This document shows positions 34,818 through 46,382 of a DNA stretch of 53,549 bases, one piece after another; positions within the stretch are counted from its first letter, which is position 1; each line of letters begins with the position of its first letter. Source of the stretch: Phycisphaerales bacterium (GTDB lineage Bacteria; Planctomycetota; Phycisphaerae; Phycisphaerales; UBA1924); the NCBI GenBank assembly GCA_022072615.1, contig JAJVHS010000015.1:1-53549 (forward strand), written 5' to 3'. Position numbers and translations under genes: made by a program. The notes below the pieces were generated by a model. The model did not search any database. It saw only the letters and a list, made by a program, of their open reading frames with translations, and was not told where the DNA came from.

Positions 34818-35582
34818 ATGGATCCGGACGCCAGAGAAGCTCGTCTGAACGCGCTTGTCGCGCTGGCGCACGAGCTCGGGCGGGAGGATCGCAAGCTGGC
34901 CATCCTCGGGGAGGGGAACGTCTCAACCCGCGTGCCGGGCGGCATGCTCGTCAAGGCGAGCGGGCGGAACCTGGCGACCCTGTCGCCCCGTGGGATCGTC
35001 GAATGCCGGACGGCGGAGCTTTGCGCGATGCTCGGCCGATCGGGCCTGAGCGACGCTGCCATCGACGAGCAACTGCTCGCAAGCCGCGTGAGGAACGACG
35101 ACCCCAAGCCGTCGGTCGAGGCGCTGTTTCACGCGTACCTGCTGGGGCTGCCCGGGGTTGAATGGGTGGGGCACGCGCACCCGGTGGCGGTCAACCGCGT
35201 CATGTGCTCGCCGCGGGCGCACGAGTTTGCCCGTCGGCGCATCTTTCCCGACGAGGTCGTGTGCTGCGGGGAAGAGTCGGTCCTGGTGCCGTACACGGAC
35301 CCGGGGCTGAAACTCGCCGAGGCGATCAGGCTTCGAGTCGAAGAGCACGTGGAGCGGCGCGGCGGCCCGCCGAGGGTTATCCTGCTGGCGAGTCACGGGG
35401 TCATCACCGTCGGGTCGACGAGCGACGCGGTGCTGGCGGCGATGCTGATGGTGACCAAGAGCGCGGACATCTGGGTGGGGGCGGCGGCGCTGGGCGGCCC
35501 GAACTTCCTGTCGGACGCTGACGTTCGGCGGATCGCGGGCCGGAGCGACGAGGAATACCGGCGCCGGGCATTGAACCTGTGA
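34818..35582 (+). CDS. Class II aldolase/adducin-family protein
   Basis: 254 aa. Class II aldolase fold: LGEGNVSTRV (phosphate loop), KASGRNLATL, then the zinc ligands HAHPVAVN (~120) and SHGVI (~203). Substrate is uncertain: rhamnulose-1-phosphate, fuculose-1-phosphate or another sugar phosphate. The next gene already encodes a rhamnulose-1-phosphate aldolase fused to a dehydrogenase, so this may be a second aldolase or serve another deoxysugar. The ATG at 34818 was chosen for homology and a TAGACT element 7 nt upstream; no Shine-Dalgarno is seen. Confidence 0.82.
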   Translation: MDPDAREARLNALVALAHELGREDRKLAILGEGNVSTRVPGGMLVKASGRNLATLSPRGIVECRTAELCAMLGRSGLSDAAIDEQLLASRVRNDDPKPSVEALFHAYLLGLPGVEWVGHAHPVAVNRVMCSPRAHEFARRRIFPDEVVCCGEESVLVPYTDPGLKLAEAIRLRVEEHVERRGGPPRVILLASHGVITVGSTSDAVLAAMLMVTKSADIWVGAAALGGPNFLSDADVRRIAGRSDEEYRRRALNL

Positions 35583-35627
35583 GGCCGGCAGGTTGCACCG
35601 GCGGCGGCAAGAGAGGAGCGAGCACGG

Positions 35628-37832
<2,205 letters not shown>

Positions 37833-37856
37833 GCGTCACGGCCATGGGAGCGGGTG

Positions 37857-38621
37857 TTGAAAGTCTCGCTGTTCATCACGTGCCTTGGTGATTCGTTCTA
37901 CCCGCGGGCGGGGATCGCGGCGGTGCGGGTGCTCGAGCGCCTCGGGTACAAGGTCGACTTTCCGGCCGAGCAGACCTGCTGCGGCCAGCCGATGTACAAC
38001 AACGGTTTCCGAGATGAGGCCCGGCCGCTCGCGCGGCGCATGATCGAGGTGTTCGGGCCAAGCGAGGCGGTGGTCACCAACTCGGGTTCCTGCGCGGCGA
38101 TGATCCGCGACTATTACCCGGGACTGTTCGAGGGTGAACCCGCCGCACAGGAGCGAGCGCGGCAACTGGCCGCCAAGACGTTCGAATTCGCGGAGTTCCT
38201 GGTCAAGGTGGCGCGGGTCGACCTGCGCGCGGTGGCGGCCCGACGCGCTGAACGCGTGACGTATCACTATTCGTGCCACCTCCGCGGGATCGGCGTGACC
38301 GACGAGGCCGAGCAGGTCCTTCGACAGATCGGCGGACTCGAGTATGTGCCCCTGGCGATGCCCGAGCAGTGCTGCGGCTTCGGAGGCACATTTGCCACCA
38401 AGTACCCCGACATCTCCGGCGCCATGGTGCGCGACAAGGTCGGGCAGATCCGGGCGACGGGCGCGAGCACGTGCGTAAGCAGCGACCCAGGCTGCACCAT
38501 GAACATCTCGGGGGCGTGCCATCGCGCGGCGGCGAGCGTCCAGTTCCGGAGCTTGGCGGAGATCGTCGCCGAGTCGATGGGCCTCATGGATGATGTACCG
38601 GCGGCCGGGGGACCGTCATGA
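37857..38621 (+). CDS. lutA: Lactate utilisation protein LutA (CCG-domain Fe-S oxidoreductase)
   Basis: 254 aa. It is one of three subunits of the LutABC complex that oxidises L-lactate to pyruvate. It starts KVSLFITCLGDSF, as LutA proteins do, and has two CCG-type iron-sulfur cluster motifs: TCCGQPMYNNG (~40) and EQCCGFGGTFATKY (~170), with further conserved Cys in YHYSCHLRG and SSDPGCTMN. The TTG at 37857 is chosen because GGGAG lies 6 nt before it and the sequence then matches the family; a GTG one codon earlier is too near the ribosome site. It overlaps lutB by ATGA. Confidence 0.94.
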   Translation: MKVSLFITCLGDSFYPRAGIAAVRVLERLGYKVDFPAEQTCCGQPMYNNGFRDEARPLARRMIEVFGPSEAVVTNSGSCAAMIRDYYPGLFEGEPAAQERARQLAAKTFEFAEFLVKVARVDLRAVAARRAERVTYHYSCHLRGIGVTDEAEQVLRQIGGLEYVPLAMPEQCCGFGGTFATKYPDISGAMVRDKVGQIRATGASTCVSSDPGCTMNISGACHRAAASVQFRSLAEIVAESMGLMDDVPAAGGPS

Positions 38622-40141
38622 GCCAGCCGCAGGCGGTGCCCGCTGGAGCCGCACGCGCCGCGGCGAGCATCGAGCACCCGCTGGATGTCGCGCTGCCGTA
38701 CGACATCCGCCCGCGCGCGGCGAAGGCGGTTCGTGACATCCAGCTCCAGCAGTTCGTCGCCAACGCCACGACCGTCAAGGATCGCGGCCGGCGGGACGCG
38801 TTCCGAGCGGCGTTCGGCGCCCGAGCCGACCAGGTCCGCGAGCTCGCCGGCAGGATCAAGCAGCACACCCTGGATCACCTGGACTGGTACCTTGACCGGT
38901 TCATCAGCGCCGCGCAGGCGGCGGGTGTCACGGTGCACCTTGCCCGGGATGCGGCGGAGGCCAACCGCATCTGCCTGCGGCTTGCGAAGGATTACGGCAG
39001 CAAGCTGTGCGTCAAGAGCAAGTCGATGGTGACCGAGGAGATCGGCCTCGTCCCCGAGCTGCAGGCGGCGGGCGTCGAGACGATCGAAACGGACCTGGGC
39101 GAGTTCATCATCCAGCTGGATCATGACGCGCCGTCGCACATCGTCACGCCGATGATCCACAAGGACCGCGCGGCCGTGGGGCGGGCGTTCCAGCGGGAGC
39201 TGGGCGTGCCGTACACCGAGGATCCCCTGACGCTGGCGGGAATCGCGAGGGACTACCTGCGCCAGAAGTACCGCGAGGCGGACCTGGGCATCAGCGGCGC
39301 GAATTTCCTGGTTGCGAAGACGGGGTCGATCGTGCTGTGCACGAACGAGGGCAACGGCCGGTTCTGCACCAGCGCGCCCCCGGTGCAAATCGCGGTCGCG
39401 GGGATCGAGAAGCTCATTCCCCGGATGGAGCACCTGGGCGTGATGCTCAAGGTGCTGGCGAGGAGCGCGACCGCGCAGCCGCTCACCTGCTACACGCACA
39501 TCATCACGGGGCCCGCGCGGGAGCGCGAACGAGGTGGGCCCCAAGCGGTTCACCTCGTGCTGCTCGACAACGGGCGCTCGGAAATCCTGCGCGAGGAGAC
39601 GCGAGAGCTGCTCCGGTGCATCCGCTGCGGGGCGTGCCTGAACGCGTGCCCGGTGTACCGGAAGATCGGCGGGCACAGTTACGGGTCGGTGTACTCCGGG
39701 CCGATCGGGGCGGTCATCACGCCGCTGCTCAAGGGCGTGGCGAACTACCCAGATCTCCCGCACGCGAGCTCGCTCTGCGGCGCGTGCTACCAGGCGTGCC
39801 CGGTGAAAATCGATCTGCCGAGCCAGTTGATCGGCCTGCGCCAGCGGATGGTCCGGACCCGTGTCACCGGGTGGCGCGAAAGGCTCGCGTTCCGCGCGTG
39901 GGCGTGGTCGCTGCGGCAAACGTGGTCGTACCGATGGATGGCGAAGGTGCAACGCTGGGCGCTGCGGCGGATGGCCCGGCACGACGGGCTGTCCGGCGGA
40001 GACAGCACACCGATGACATCGTCCGGATGGATCCAGAAGGGCCCCGGGCCGATCGCCGGCTGGACAAGCCAGCGCGATTTCCCGGCGCCGGCCGCGACGA
40101 GCTTCCGCGAATGGTGGGAGGGGCGAGGGCCGTCGTCATGA
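38618..40141 (+). CDS. lutB: Lactate utilisation protein LutB (ferredoxin-type subunit)
   Basis: 507 aa. Residues ~60-320 form the LUD domain shared with LutC (ITGANFLVAKTGSIVL-like block: GISGANFLVAKTGSIVLC). Two 4Fe-4S sites follow: CIRCGACLNACPVYRK (~334) and LCGACYQACPVKIDLP (~385). LutB passes electrons from lactate within LutABC. The N-terminal ~30 residues are extra relative to most homologues. ATGA overlaps at both ends (lutA before, lutC after) show tight co-translation. Confidence 0.95.
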   Translation: MSQPQAVPAGAARAAASIEHPLDVALPYDIRPRAAKAVRDIQLQQFVANATTVKDRGRRDAFRAAFGARADQVRELAGRIKQHTLDHLDWYLDRFISAAQAAGVTVHLARDAAEANRICLRLAKDYGSKLCVKSKSMVTEEIGLVPELQAAGVETIETDLGEFIIQLDHDAPSHIVTPMIHKDRAAVGRAFQRELGVPYTEDPLTLAGIARDYLRQKYREADLGISGANFLVAKTGSIVLCTNEGNGRFCTSAPPVQIAVAGIEKLIPRMEHLGVMLKVLARSATAQPLTCYTHIITGPARERERGGPQAVHLVLLDNGRSEILREETRELLRCIRCGACLNACPVYRKIGGHSYGSVYSGPIGAVITPLLKGVANYPDLPHASSLCGACYQACPVKIDLPSQLIGLRQRMVRTRVTGWRERLAFRAWAWSLRQTWSYRWMAKVQRWALRRMARHDGLSGGDSTPMTSSGWIQKGPGPIAGWTSQRDFPAPAATSFREWWEGRGPSS

Positions 40142-40869
40142 TCAACGAACACGAAGAGTTTCTCAAGCAGGAGAACTACGACGCGACGTACGACACGTAC
40201 CGCGAGGAGTTTCTTGCTCGGATCTCGAAGGTGCTGGGTCGCGAGCGATCCGCACCGCCAGCGGGCGAACTGGAGGCGCTGGATGTCGGCGTTGCCCGTG
40301 TCCTGGACGCGTCCGCGGACCTGATCGAGGAATTCTGCCGACGAGCCGCCGGTACGGGCATGCAGGTGCACCGGACCGTGGCTGCCGGTGCAACCGCCGT
40401 AGTGACGGACGTGCTCGTGCGGAGCGGGGCGCGCCGGGTCGCTGCGGCGTTTGAACTCCCTCTGGAGGGCATCGACGCGGCGATCGAGCGCATCGGCATC
40501 CGGGCGATCGAATGGAGAGAGGCGCCCAGGTGCGAGGCAATGTTCGACGCTGATGTGGGGATCACCGGCGTTGATGCGGCGATCGCGGAGACGGGGACGT
40601 TGGTGTGCTGCGAGAGGCGTGAATCGGGTCGTGGCCTGAGCCTCGTGCCCCCGGTCCACATCGCGGTCGTCAAGCGGTCGCAGATTGTCGCAGACCTGAT
40701 CGATTACCTCGCGTACGCGGCGACGCCGGGGACGTTCCCATCAGCCGACATGCCTGCGAGCATCGCGTTCATCACGGGCCCGAGCAAGACGGCGGACATC
40801 GAAGGGATTCTGATTACCGGCGTCCACGGCCCGCGAGAAGTGCACGTGGTCGTCATCGACGACGCGTGA
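40138..40869 (+). CDS. lutC: Lactate utilisation protein LutC (LUD domain)
   Basis: 243 aa. LUD-domain protein with ITGVDAAIAETGTLVCC, SLVPPVHIAVVKRSQIV and C-terminal FITGPSKTADIEGILITGVHGP, the typical LutC end that includes the GPSxTADIE motif. It completes LutABC, which converts lactate made by the rhamnose pathway to pyruvate. The ATG at 40138 overlaps the lutB stop (ATGA); the longer upstream frame lies inside lutB and is rejected. It ends 55 bp from the converging DUF1501 gene. Confidence 0.95.
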   Translation: MINEHEEFLKQENYDATYDTYREEFLARISKVLGRERSAPPAGELEALDVGVARVLDASADLIEEFCRRAAGTGMQVHRTVAAGATAVVTDVLVRSGARRVAAAFELPLEGIDAAIERIGIRAIEWREAPRCEAMFDADVGITGVDAAIAETGTLVCCERRESGRGLSLVPPVHIAVVKRSQIVADLIDYLAYAATPGTFPSADMPASIAFITGPSKTADIEGILITGVHGPREVHVVVIDDA

Positions 40870-40924
40870 CCCATCCCGTCGCTGCGATCCGAGGCGCGGC
40901 TTCATATCTCGCATCTGTCGCGCT

Positions 40925-42361
40925 TCAGGCGAACAACTCGTTGATCGGCACGCCCTTGCCGTCCTTGGTGACGTAGAACGGGCGGCGCTCGATCTCGTAG
41001 GCGAGCTTCGGCGAGATGCCCATGGCGCGGTAGATGGTCGCGTGCAGGTCCTCGATGTGCACCGGCTTCTCGAGGGTGGTGCACGGGCGCTCGTCGGCGG
41101 TCCTGCCGTAGAGGCACCCCTTCTTGATGCCGCCGCCAAAGAGGAGCACCGACCCGGCGCCGGTAAAGTGGCGGTGCAGGCCGTAATGCTTCATCTCGGT
41201 CAGCGTGGGCGGAACCTCGACCTGGTCCTGCACCTTGCGGTCGGCTCGGCCTTCGACCATGGCGTCGCGGCTGAACTCGGACGCGAGCACGATGAGCGTC
41301 CGGTCGAGCAGGCCGCGTTCTTCCAGATCGAGCACGAGCTGCGCGATGGGGGCGTCGATCTGCTTCTTGAGATCCGCGATCCGCGTGTGCCCGTTGTCGT
41401 GCGTGTCCCAGTGCAGGAACGGGACGTACTCGGTTGTCACCTCAATGAAGCGGGCGCCGACTTCCGTCAGCCGCCTGGCGAGCAGGCATCCCTGGCCGAA
41501 CCGGCCGGTGTTGTACTTCTCGTAGCTCTCGCGCGGTTCGAGCGACAGATCGAACGCCTTGGCCGCCGGCGAGGAGAGCAGCCGGTCGGCGTTCTCGATC
41601 GATCTGAGCAGCGAATCGCGCTGGTACTCGCTCCCGGCGTCGGCGATCGGCGACGCCTCCAGGAGCGAGCGGTAGAACTTGTGGCGGTTCTGGAAACGCT
41701 CGGGACTCATGCCCGCGGGCGGCTGGATCGCGTCGGCGGCGCGGTCCGGGTACGGCAGCAGGAACGGCCCGTATTCGCTGCCCAAGAACCCGGCCTGGTG
41801 GAAGGCCCGCAGCTCCTGGCCCTCGACCATGTCGAACGTCTGGCCGATATCGATGAACGCGGGCACCACCGGGTTGCGGGGCCCGAGGGTCCGGGCGATG
41901 ACCGCCCCGATGTGCGGCGCCGCCACGGTCTGCGGCGGGGCGTACCCGGTGTGCCAGTGGTACTGATGGCGCGAGTGCAGGATGAACCCCAGGTCGCCCG
42001 CGACGTAGGAGCGGATCAGGGCGCCGCGATCCATCACCGCGGCGGTCTTCTCGAGTCCCTGCGTGAACTTGATGTGATCCACCGCGGTGTCGATGGTCGG
42101 GAAGGTCGTCGCGAGCCGCGCCGGGTCCATGCCCACTTTGAAGGGCATGTGCCGCTTGGGGTCAAAGGTATCGGTGTGCGGCATGCCGCCCGCCATCCAA
42201 AGAACGATCAGCGTGTCGGCGGTCGCCGGGGGAGGCGGCTCGGGCTCCAACTCGCCCGTCACGGGCTGGAGAGCTCGGGCGTGCCCGGCGGCGAGCGCGG
42301 CAAGCGTGGTGGCGCTCGCGTGCTTGAGAAAGTTCCGGCGTGTCGTGGCTGGCATGAGCAT
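40925..42361 (-). CDS. Tat-exported DUF1501 protein
   Basis: 478 aa. A Tat signal TTRRNFLKHASATTLAAL is followed by a DUF1501 (alkaline-phosphatase-like fold) domain with VLWMAGGMPHTDTFDPK, HQYHWHTGY, ARFIEVTTEYVPFLHWDTHDNG and VLASEFSRDAM. DUF1501 proteins are abundant in planctomycetes, nearly always next to a DUF1549/DUF1553 partner, as here (36 bp). Their substrate is unknown; a role at the cell surface or periplasm in polymer or metal handling has been guessed. It is the last gene of the rhaPQS operon. ATG 42361 or 42355 are both possible starts. Confidence 0.88.
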   Translation of the reverse strand: MLMPATTRRNFLKHASATTLAALAAGHARALQPVTGELEPEPPPPATADTLIVLWMAGGMPHTDTFDPKRHMPFKVGMDPARLATTFPTIDTAVDHIKFTQGLEKTAAVMDRGALIRSYVAGDLGFILHSRHQYHWHTGYAPPQTVAAPHIGAVIARTLGPRNPVVPAFIDIGQTFDMVEGQELRAFHQAGFLGSEYGPFLLPYPDRAADAIQPPAGMSPERFQNRHKFYRSLLEASPIADAGSEYQRDSLLRSIENADRLLSSPAAKAFDLSLEPRESYEKYNTGRFGQGCLLARRLTEVGARFIEVTTEYVPFLHWDTHDNGHTRIADLKKQIDAPIAQLVLDLEERGLLDRTLIVLASEFSRDAMVEGRADRKVQDQVEVPPTLTEMKHYGLHRHFTGAGSVLLFGGGIKKGCLYGRTADERPCTTLEKPVHIEDLHATIYRAMGISPKLAYEIERRPFYVTKDGKGVPINELFA

Positions 42362-42397
42362 GAATGGTGCCGGTCGGAAGGAGGCTGGTCCTGGAAC

Positions 42398-44392
42398 TTA
42401 CTGGATGAGCTGGAATTCGGGGAGCATGGCGAGCGACCACAGCAGGTCCTGAACGCCAGCCGAAGTGACGGGCGACCCGACGAGCTCGAGCGCGGCGGCT
42501 CGTTCAGCGGGCGAAGGTCGGCGCGACACGCCCATGACGAACAGCTCGTCCACCACTGATTCGGGCGAGGGTTCGCCGGCGGCCCAGCGGTCCCCCGCCT
42601 GCTGGAGAAGGTGATTGAGCGACGATCCGTTTGTCAGCTCGATCGCCTGGAGCGTGGTCGCGGCGCTGGGACGAGACGTGACCACCTGATCGCGGTTGGG
42701 CCGCCCGAGCGCGAGCATCAGCGGGTCGGCGGCCTGCAGGGCCGCTCGGACGGGCCCGGGGTACGCGCCGGTCGTGCCAGGAACGGTAATCGTCGCGTCG
42801 GCTTTCTCGGGCCACACGCCCGCGAGCGTGCGCACCGCGTCGACGAACTGCTCGGCGGTCATGCGGCGAACGACCGGTCCGGCGAACGGGGCGTCGCTCG
42901 TGAACGATTCGCCGCCGGGCGCCGCCACCAGCCTGTACGCCCGCGACGTGGCGATCAACTCGAGGGTGTGCCGGATGTCGTAGCCGTGCTCGATGAAATC
43001 AGCCGCCAGGAAATCGAGCAGGTCGCTGCTCCACGGAGGGTTATCCATTTCATCGACCGGCTCGATGATCCCGCGGCCAAAGAGCTGCGCCCAGAGCCGG
43101 TTGACGATGGTGCGCGTGAAGCGGCCGTTCTCCCGAGCGGTGAGCAGCGCGGCCAGGCGGCGCAGCCGCTCGGGCCGGTCCGCGCCGGGATCGATCGTGC
43201 CGAGCTGCGGGTACAGGAAGCCGGGCTTGGCCATCGTCCCCAGCGGGCGGTCGCACCTGCTGACTTCCAGCGGGTCGTGGGCGAACGCGGCGGCGAGGCT
43301 GTACGCGTCCGAAAGCTTCCATTCGTTGATGAAACTGTCGTGGCACGAGGCGCACTTGAGGTTCAGGCCCAGGAACACCTGCGAGACGTTCTGGGCCGCC
43401 TGCATCGGCGGCACCTGGCTGGCATTCACCACGCCGCGCCACACGATGCCCTTGCTGAACCCGGCGCTGTCCTTGGTCGGCGGGTTCACGAGATCCGATA
43501 CGAACCGGTCGTAGGGCATGTTGTTGTACAGGGCGGTGAACAGCCACTGTGTGATCTGCTCGCGGCCGCCGTCGATGTACCCGGTGCCCTGGTAGTCGTT
43601 GCGGAGACAATCGTTCCAGAACGTCAGCCAATGCTCGGCGTACCGCCGGCGATCGCCGAGCAGCCGATCGACCAGCCGGCCGTGGCGGTCCGGGCCGATG
43701 TCTGCGAGGAACTCGCGGAGTTCCTGCGGCGACGGCAGCAGGCCGATGAGGTCCAGGTGCACCCGCCGAGCGAAGGCACGGTCATCCACCGTCGGACGGG
43801 TCGAGAGATCGACCGAGCGGGCGATCAGCCGGTCGATCGGGTTGCCCGGGTCGTCGGTCGCGGGCAATTCGACCTTGCGCAGCTCAAGCGCGTAGACGCG
43901 AGCCGGGGCCTGGCCTTTGGGAGTCACCGGGCCCTCGCCCCAGGCGAGGCCTTGTGCGATCCAGTTGCGCAGCAGCGCGATCTGCTGGTCGGTCAGCGGG
44001 TCGCCCTTGTCGGGCATGACCCGGTCGGGGTCCTTGCCGGAGACGAGCTCGATCAGCAGGCTCGTGTCGGGATCTCCGACCACGACTGCGGGCCCGGAAT
44101 CGCCTCCCAGGAGAATCTGCTCGCGGTCGTCAAGACGCAGGCCGCCGCGGTGCTTGCGCTCGGTATGGCACTTGACGCAGTTGTCCACGAGAATCGGCCG
44201 GATGTCGCGGTCAAAGTCCACCCTCTGCACGGGCTGAGGCACCGACGCGGCGTCCGCGGGGCGGGCGTCTCCGGGCTGGGGGCCCAAAGCCCGCGCGGAA
44301 ATTGCCGCGGCGGCCGCCGCCGCGATCATGATCACACTCGGCCAGGGACGGTCGAACATCGCACGCTCCAACGGCTTCCCGAGCAGCCGCAT
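42398..44392 (-). CDS. Exported cytochrome c-like (PSD1) protein with DUF1549 and DUF1553
   Basis: 664 aa. A hydrophobic N-terminus (IMIAAAAAAAISARAL) is followed by a planctomycete-specific cytochrome c domain with one haem motif CVKCH and a distal Met in RVMPDKGDPLTD. DUF1549 follows (FARRVHLDLIGLLPSPQEL, GRLVDRLLGD) and then DUF1553 (FTRTIVNRLWAQLFGRGIIEPVDEMD; ATSRAYRLV). Many members couple electron transfer to an unknown substrate. The ATG at 44392 overlaps the rhaS stop (TGATG), so translation is coupled to the sugar-binding protein. Paired with the DUF1501 gene downstream. Confidence 0.88.
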   Translation of the reverse strand: MRLLGKPLERAMFDRPWPSVIMIAAAAAAAISARALGPQPGDARPADAASVPQPVQRVDFDRDIRPILVDNCVKCHTERKHRGGLRLDDREQILLGGDSGPAVVVGDPDTSLLIELVSGKDPDRVMPDKGDPLTDQQIALLRNWIAQGLAWGEGPVTPKGQAPARVYALELRKVELPATDDPGNPIDRLIARSVDLSTRPTVDDRAFARRVHLDLIGLLPSPQELREFLADIGPDRHGRLVDRLLGDRRRYAEHWLTFWNDCLRNDYQGTGYIDGGREQITQWLFTALYNNMPYDRFVSDLVNPPTKDSAGFSKGIVWRGVVNASQVPPMQAAQNVSQVFLGLNLKCASCHDSFINEWKLSDAYSLAAAFAHDPLEVSRCDRPLGTMAKPGFLYPQLGTIDPGADRPERLRRLAALLTARENGRFTRTIVNRLWAQLFGRGIIEPVDEMDNPPWSSDLLDFLAADFIEHGYDIRHTLELIATSRAYRLVAAPGGESFTSDAPFAGPVVRRMTAEQFVDAVRTLAGVWPEKADATITVPGTTGAYPGPVRAALQAADPLMLALGRPNRDQVVTSRPSAATTLQAIELTNGSSLNHLLQQAGDRWAAGEPSPESVVDELFVMGVSRRPSPAERAAALELVGSPVTSAGVQDLLWSLAMLPEFQLIQ

Positions 44393-45411
44393 CAGAAGTC
44401 AAACTGGTCGATGTTGTCCTTGGTGAAGACGAGAATCTGGCCGAGGAGGATCTGATCGCCCTCGATCTTGCGCTCGCCCAGACGGCCGGCGGTGAAGGAC
44501 GTCTGCCCGGGCTTGAGCGTTCCGGTCGCCAGCGCATGAGCGGCGTGGACGGTGAGGTAGCCCAGGTCCACCGTGTTCCACAGGACGACCGACTTGACGG
44601 TGCCGTCCTTCACATAGGCCTTCATGTCGTTGGGCGTGGCGAGGCCCGTCACCAGCACCTTGCCGGAGTTGCCCGCCTGCTTGACGGCCTCGGCCGCTCC
44701 GGGGAAGGCGACCGAGCTGATCCCGAAGATTCCCTTGAGATCGGGGTGGGCCTTCATGAGGTCCTGCGCGATCTGGAACGCGAGACGCTGGTCTTCGTTG
44801 GAGGGCTTGGTGGCGATGAGCGTGAGCTTCGGGTACTTCTCCAGCCGCTCCTTCATGTACTTGATCCACTCGTTCTGATTCGCGGCGGTCAGGGTCGCCG
44901 TGATGATGGCAACCTTGCCCTCGGGCTGGTCGGATCCAAGGTCCTTCGCCATCGCGTCGACCAGCGCGTGGCCGATCTCCCGCGCCGTCGCCTGGTTCAC
45001 CATGAACTCACGGGTCGCCGGCGCCGCGTCGGCGTCCCAGGTGATGACGCGGATCCCCTTCTCCCGAGCCTTCTTCATCGCTTGGCCGAGCACTTCGGGG
45101 TCGTTCGGCGAGACCGCGATCACGTCCACCCCGCGCAGAGCCCACCGGTCCACCATGCTCGCGGCCTTCTCGGGCGACCCGTCGGTCGGGCCGTCGTAGA
45201 TCAGCTCGACGTCGCCGAGCTCGTCCGCCGCCTGCTGGGCGCCCTTGGAGCAGGTGGTAAAGTAGGGAAGGCCCTTTTTCTTGGGCAGCAGGCAGATGGT
45301 GATTCTCTTAGATGGCGACGGCTCGACCGCGCCGGTCGCCACGGCGGTCGCGGTGAACGCCATCACGGTCGCCATGATCGCGGTGATGAGGACCTGCGTC
45401 AGAATCTTCAC
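44392..45411 (-). CDS. rhaS: Rhamnose ABC transporter substrate-binding protein (RhaS family)
   Basis: 339 aa from the preferred start. A signal peptide (KILTQVLITAIMATVMAFTATAVATGA) is followed by a type I periplasmic sugar-binding fold: LPKKKGLPYFTTCSKGAQQAADELG, AVSPNDPEVLGQAM, VITWDADAA, and GIFGISSVAFPGAAEAV. This is the RhaS/autoinducer-2-like branch. The GTG at 45411, with GGAG 9 nt upstream, is preferred to the TTG at 45444 because it opens the signal peptide. It is 29 bp from rhaQ and coupled to the cytochrome-like gene downstream. Rhamnose specificity is from context. Confidence 0.9.
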   Translation of the reverse strand: MKILTQVLITAIMATVMAFTATAVATGAVEPSPSKRITICLLPKKKGLPYFTTCSKGAQQAADELGDVELIYDGPTDGSPEKAASMVDRWALRGVDVIAVSPNDPEVLGQAMKKAREKGIRVITWDADAAPATREFMVNQATAREIGHALVDAMAKDLGSDQPEGKVAIITATLTAANQNEWIKYMKERLEKYPKLTLIATKPSNEDQRLAFQIAQDLMKAHPDLKGIFGISSVAFPGAAEAVKQAGNSGKVLVTGLATPNDMKAYVKDGTVKSVVLWNTVDLGYLTVHAAHALATGTLKPGQTSFTAGRLGERKIEGDQILLGQILVFTKDNIDQFDF

Positions 45412-45440
45412 GGACCTGGTCTCCAATGGGATTCGAGTGC

Positions 45441-46382
45441 TCAACGGGCTCGCCTGGCGACGAGGTTGTGCGCGAGCACGGAAACGATGAGGATCGAGCC
45501 CACCACGACCAGAATAAGTTCATCCCGCTGCCAACGCCAGCCAACAAACTCCCGAACTTCGTGGATGACCAGCACGCCCAGCACCGTGCCGACCACCGAC
45601 CCGCGGCCGCCGAAGATGCTCGTGCCACCCAGGACGACCGCCGTGATCACGTCGAGTTCGACCTGCGGGAGCACGTCGGCTTTCGCGGTGTTCCGGCGGG
45701 CCACGTGGATGATCCCGGCAAGACCCGCCACGGTGCCGGCGATTCCATAGAGCCACAGTTTCATGCGTGCGATGGGCACGCCCGCGTACCGGGCGGCGAT
45801 CTCGTTGGAACCGATCGCGTACACGCGGCGGCCGAACACGGTCCGCGTGCTCGTAAGCGCAAAGGCGAGCACCGCCGCCACCGCGATGAGGAGCGAGTAC
45901 GGAACGCCCCCGACCGACCCCTCCCCGATCGCCAGGAAGCGATCCGGGAAGCCGGAAATGGGCCGCCCGAGGCTGATGCCCTCGGCCAGCCCGCGGTAAG
46001 CGGCGAGCGTCGCCAGGGTCACGATGAGCGGGTGGACGCGGGCGCCGGCGATGAACGCGCCGTTCACGATGCCGCAGAGGCTGCCCGTGAGCACGCCCAG
46101 GACCGACGCGGCCCATACCGGCGCTCCGGCTTCGTACGAGAGCCCGAATATCACAGCGGCGAGCGCAAGCGACGAGCCGACGGACAGGTCGATTCCCCCG
46201 CTGAGGATCACGAAGGTCATCGGCAGGGCGACGATCAAGAGTTCCACCGCGTGCGTCGAGAGTTCGAGCTGCGTGGAAAGCGCCATGAACGCCGGGTCCA
46301 GCCATGCCGCGGTGCCCAGCACAATGGCGAGCACCGCCGCGAGCACGGTCTCCCAGCGGCGGGCGAGCGAGAGGAGCTTCAC
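45441..46382 (-). CDS. rhaQ: Sugar ABC transporter permease (RhaQ-like)
   Basis: 313 aa. Typical ribose/rhamnose-type permease with about eight to ten transmembrane segments (e.g. VELLIVALPMTFVILSGG, LLIAVAAVLAFAL) and the cytoplasmic EAA-like loop around YAIGSNEIAARYAGV and GGTSIFGGRGSVVGT. It pairs with rhaP to form the membrane channel. The start is GTG at 46382, overlapping the rhaP stop (GTGA). The long frame further upstream runs through rhaP and is rejected. Rhamnose is inferred from neighbours. Confidence 0.93.
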   Translation of the reverse strand: MKLLSLARRWETVLAAVLAIVLGTAAWLDPAFMALSTQLELSTHAVELLIVALPMTFVILSGGIDLSVGSSLALAAVIFGLSYEAGAPVWAASVLGVLTGSLCGIVNGAFIAGARVHPLIVTLATLAAYRGLAEGISLGRPISGFPDRFLAIGEGSVGGVPYSLLIAVAAVLAFALTSTRTVFGRRVYAIGSNEIAARYAGVPIARMKLWLYGIAGTVAGLAGIIHVARRNTAKADVLPQVELDVITAVVLGGTSIFGGRGSVVGTVLGVLVIHEVREFVGWRWQRDELILVVVGSILIVSVLAHNLVARRAR

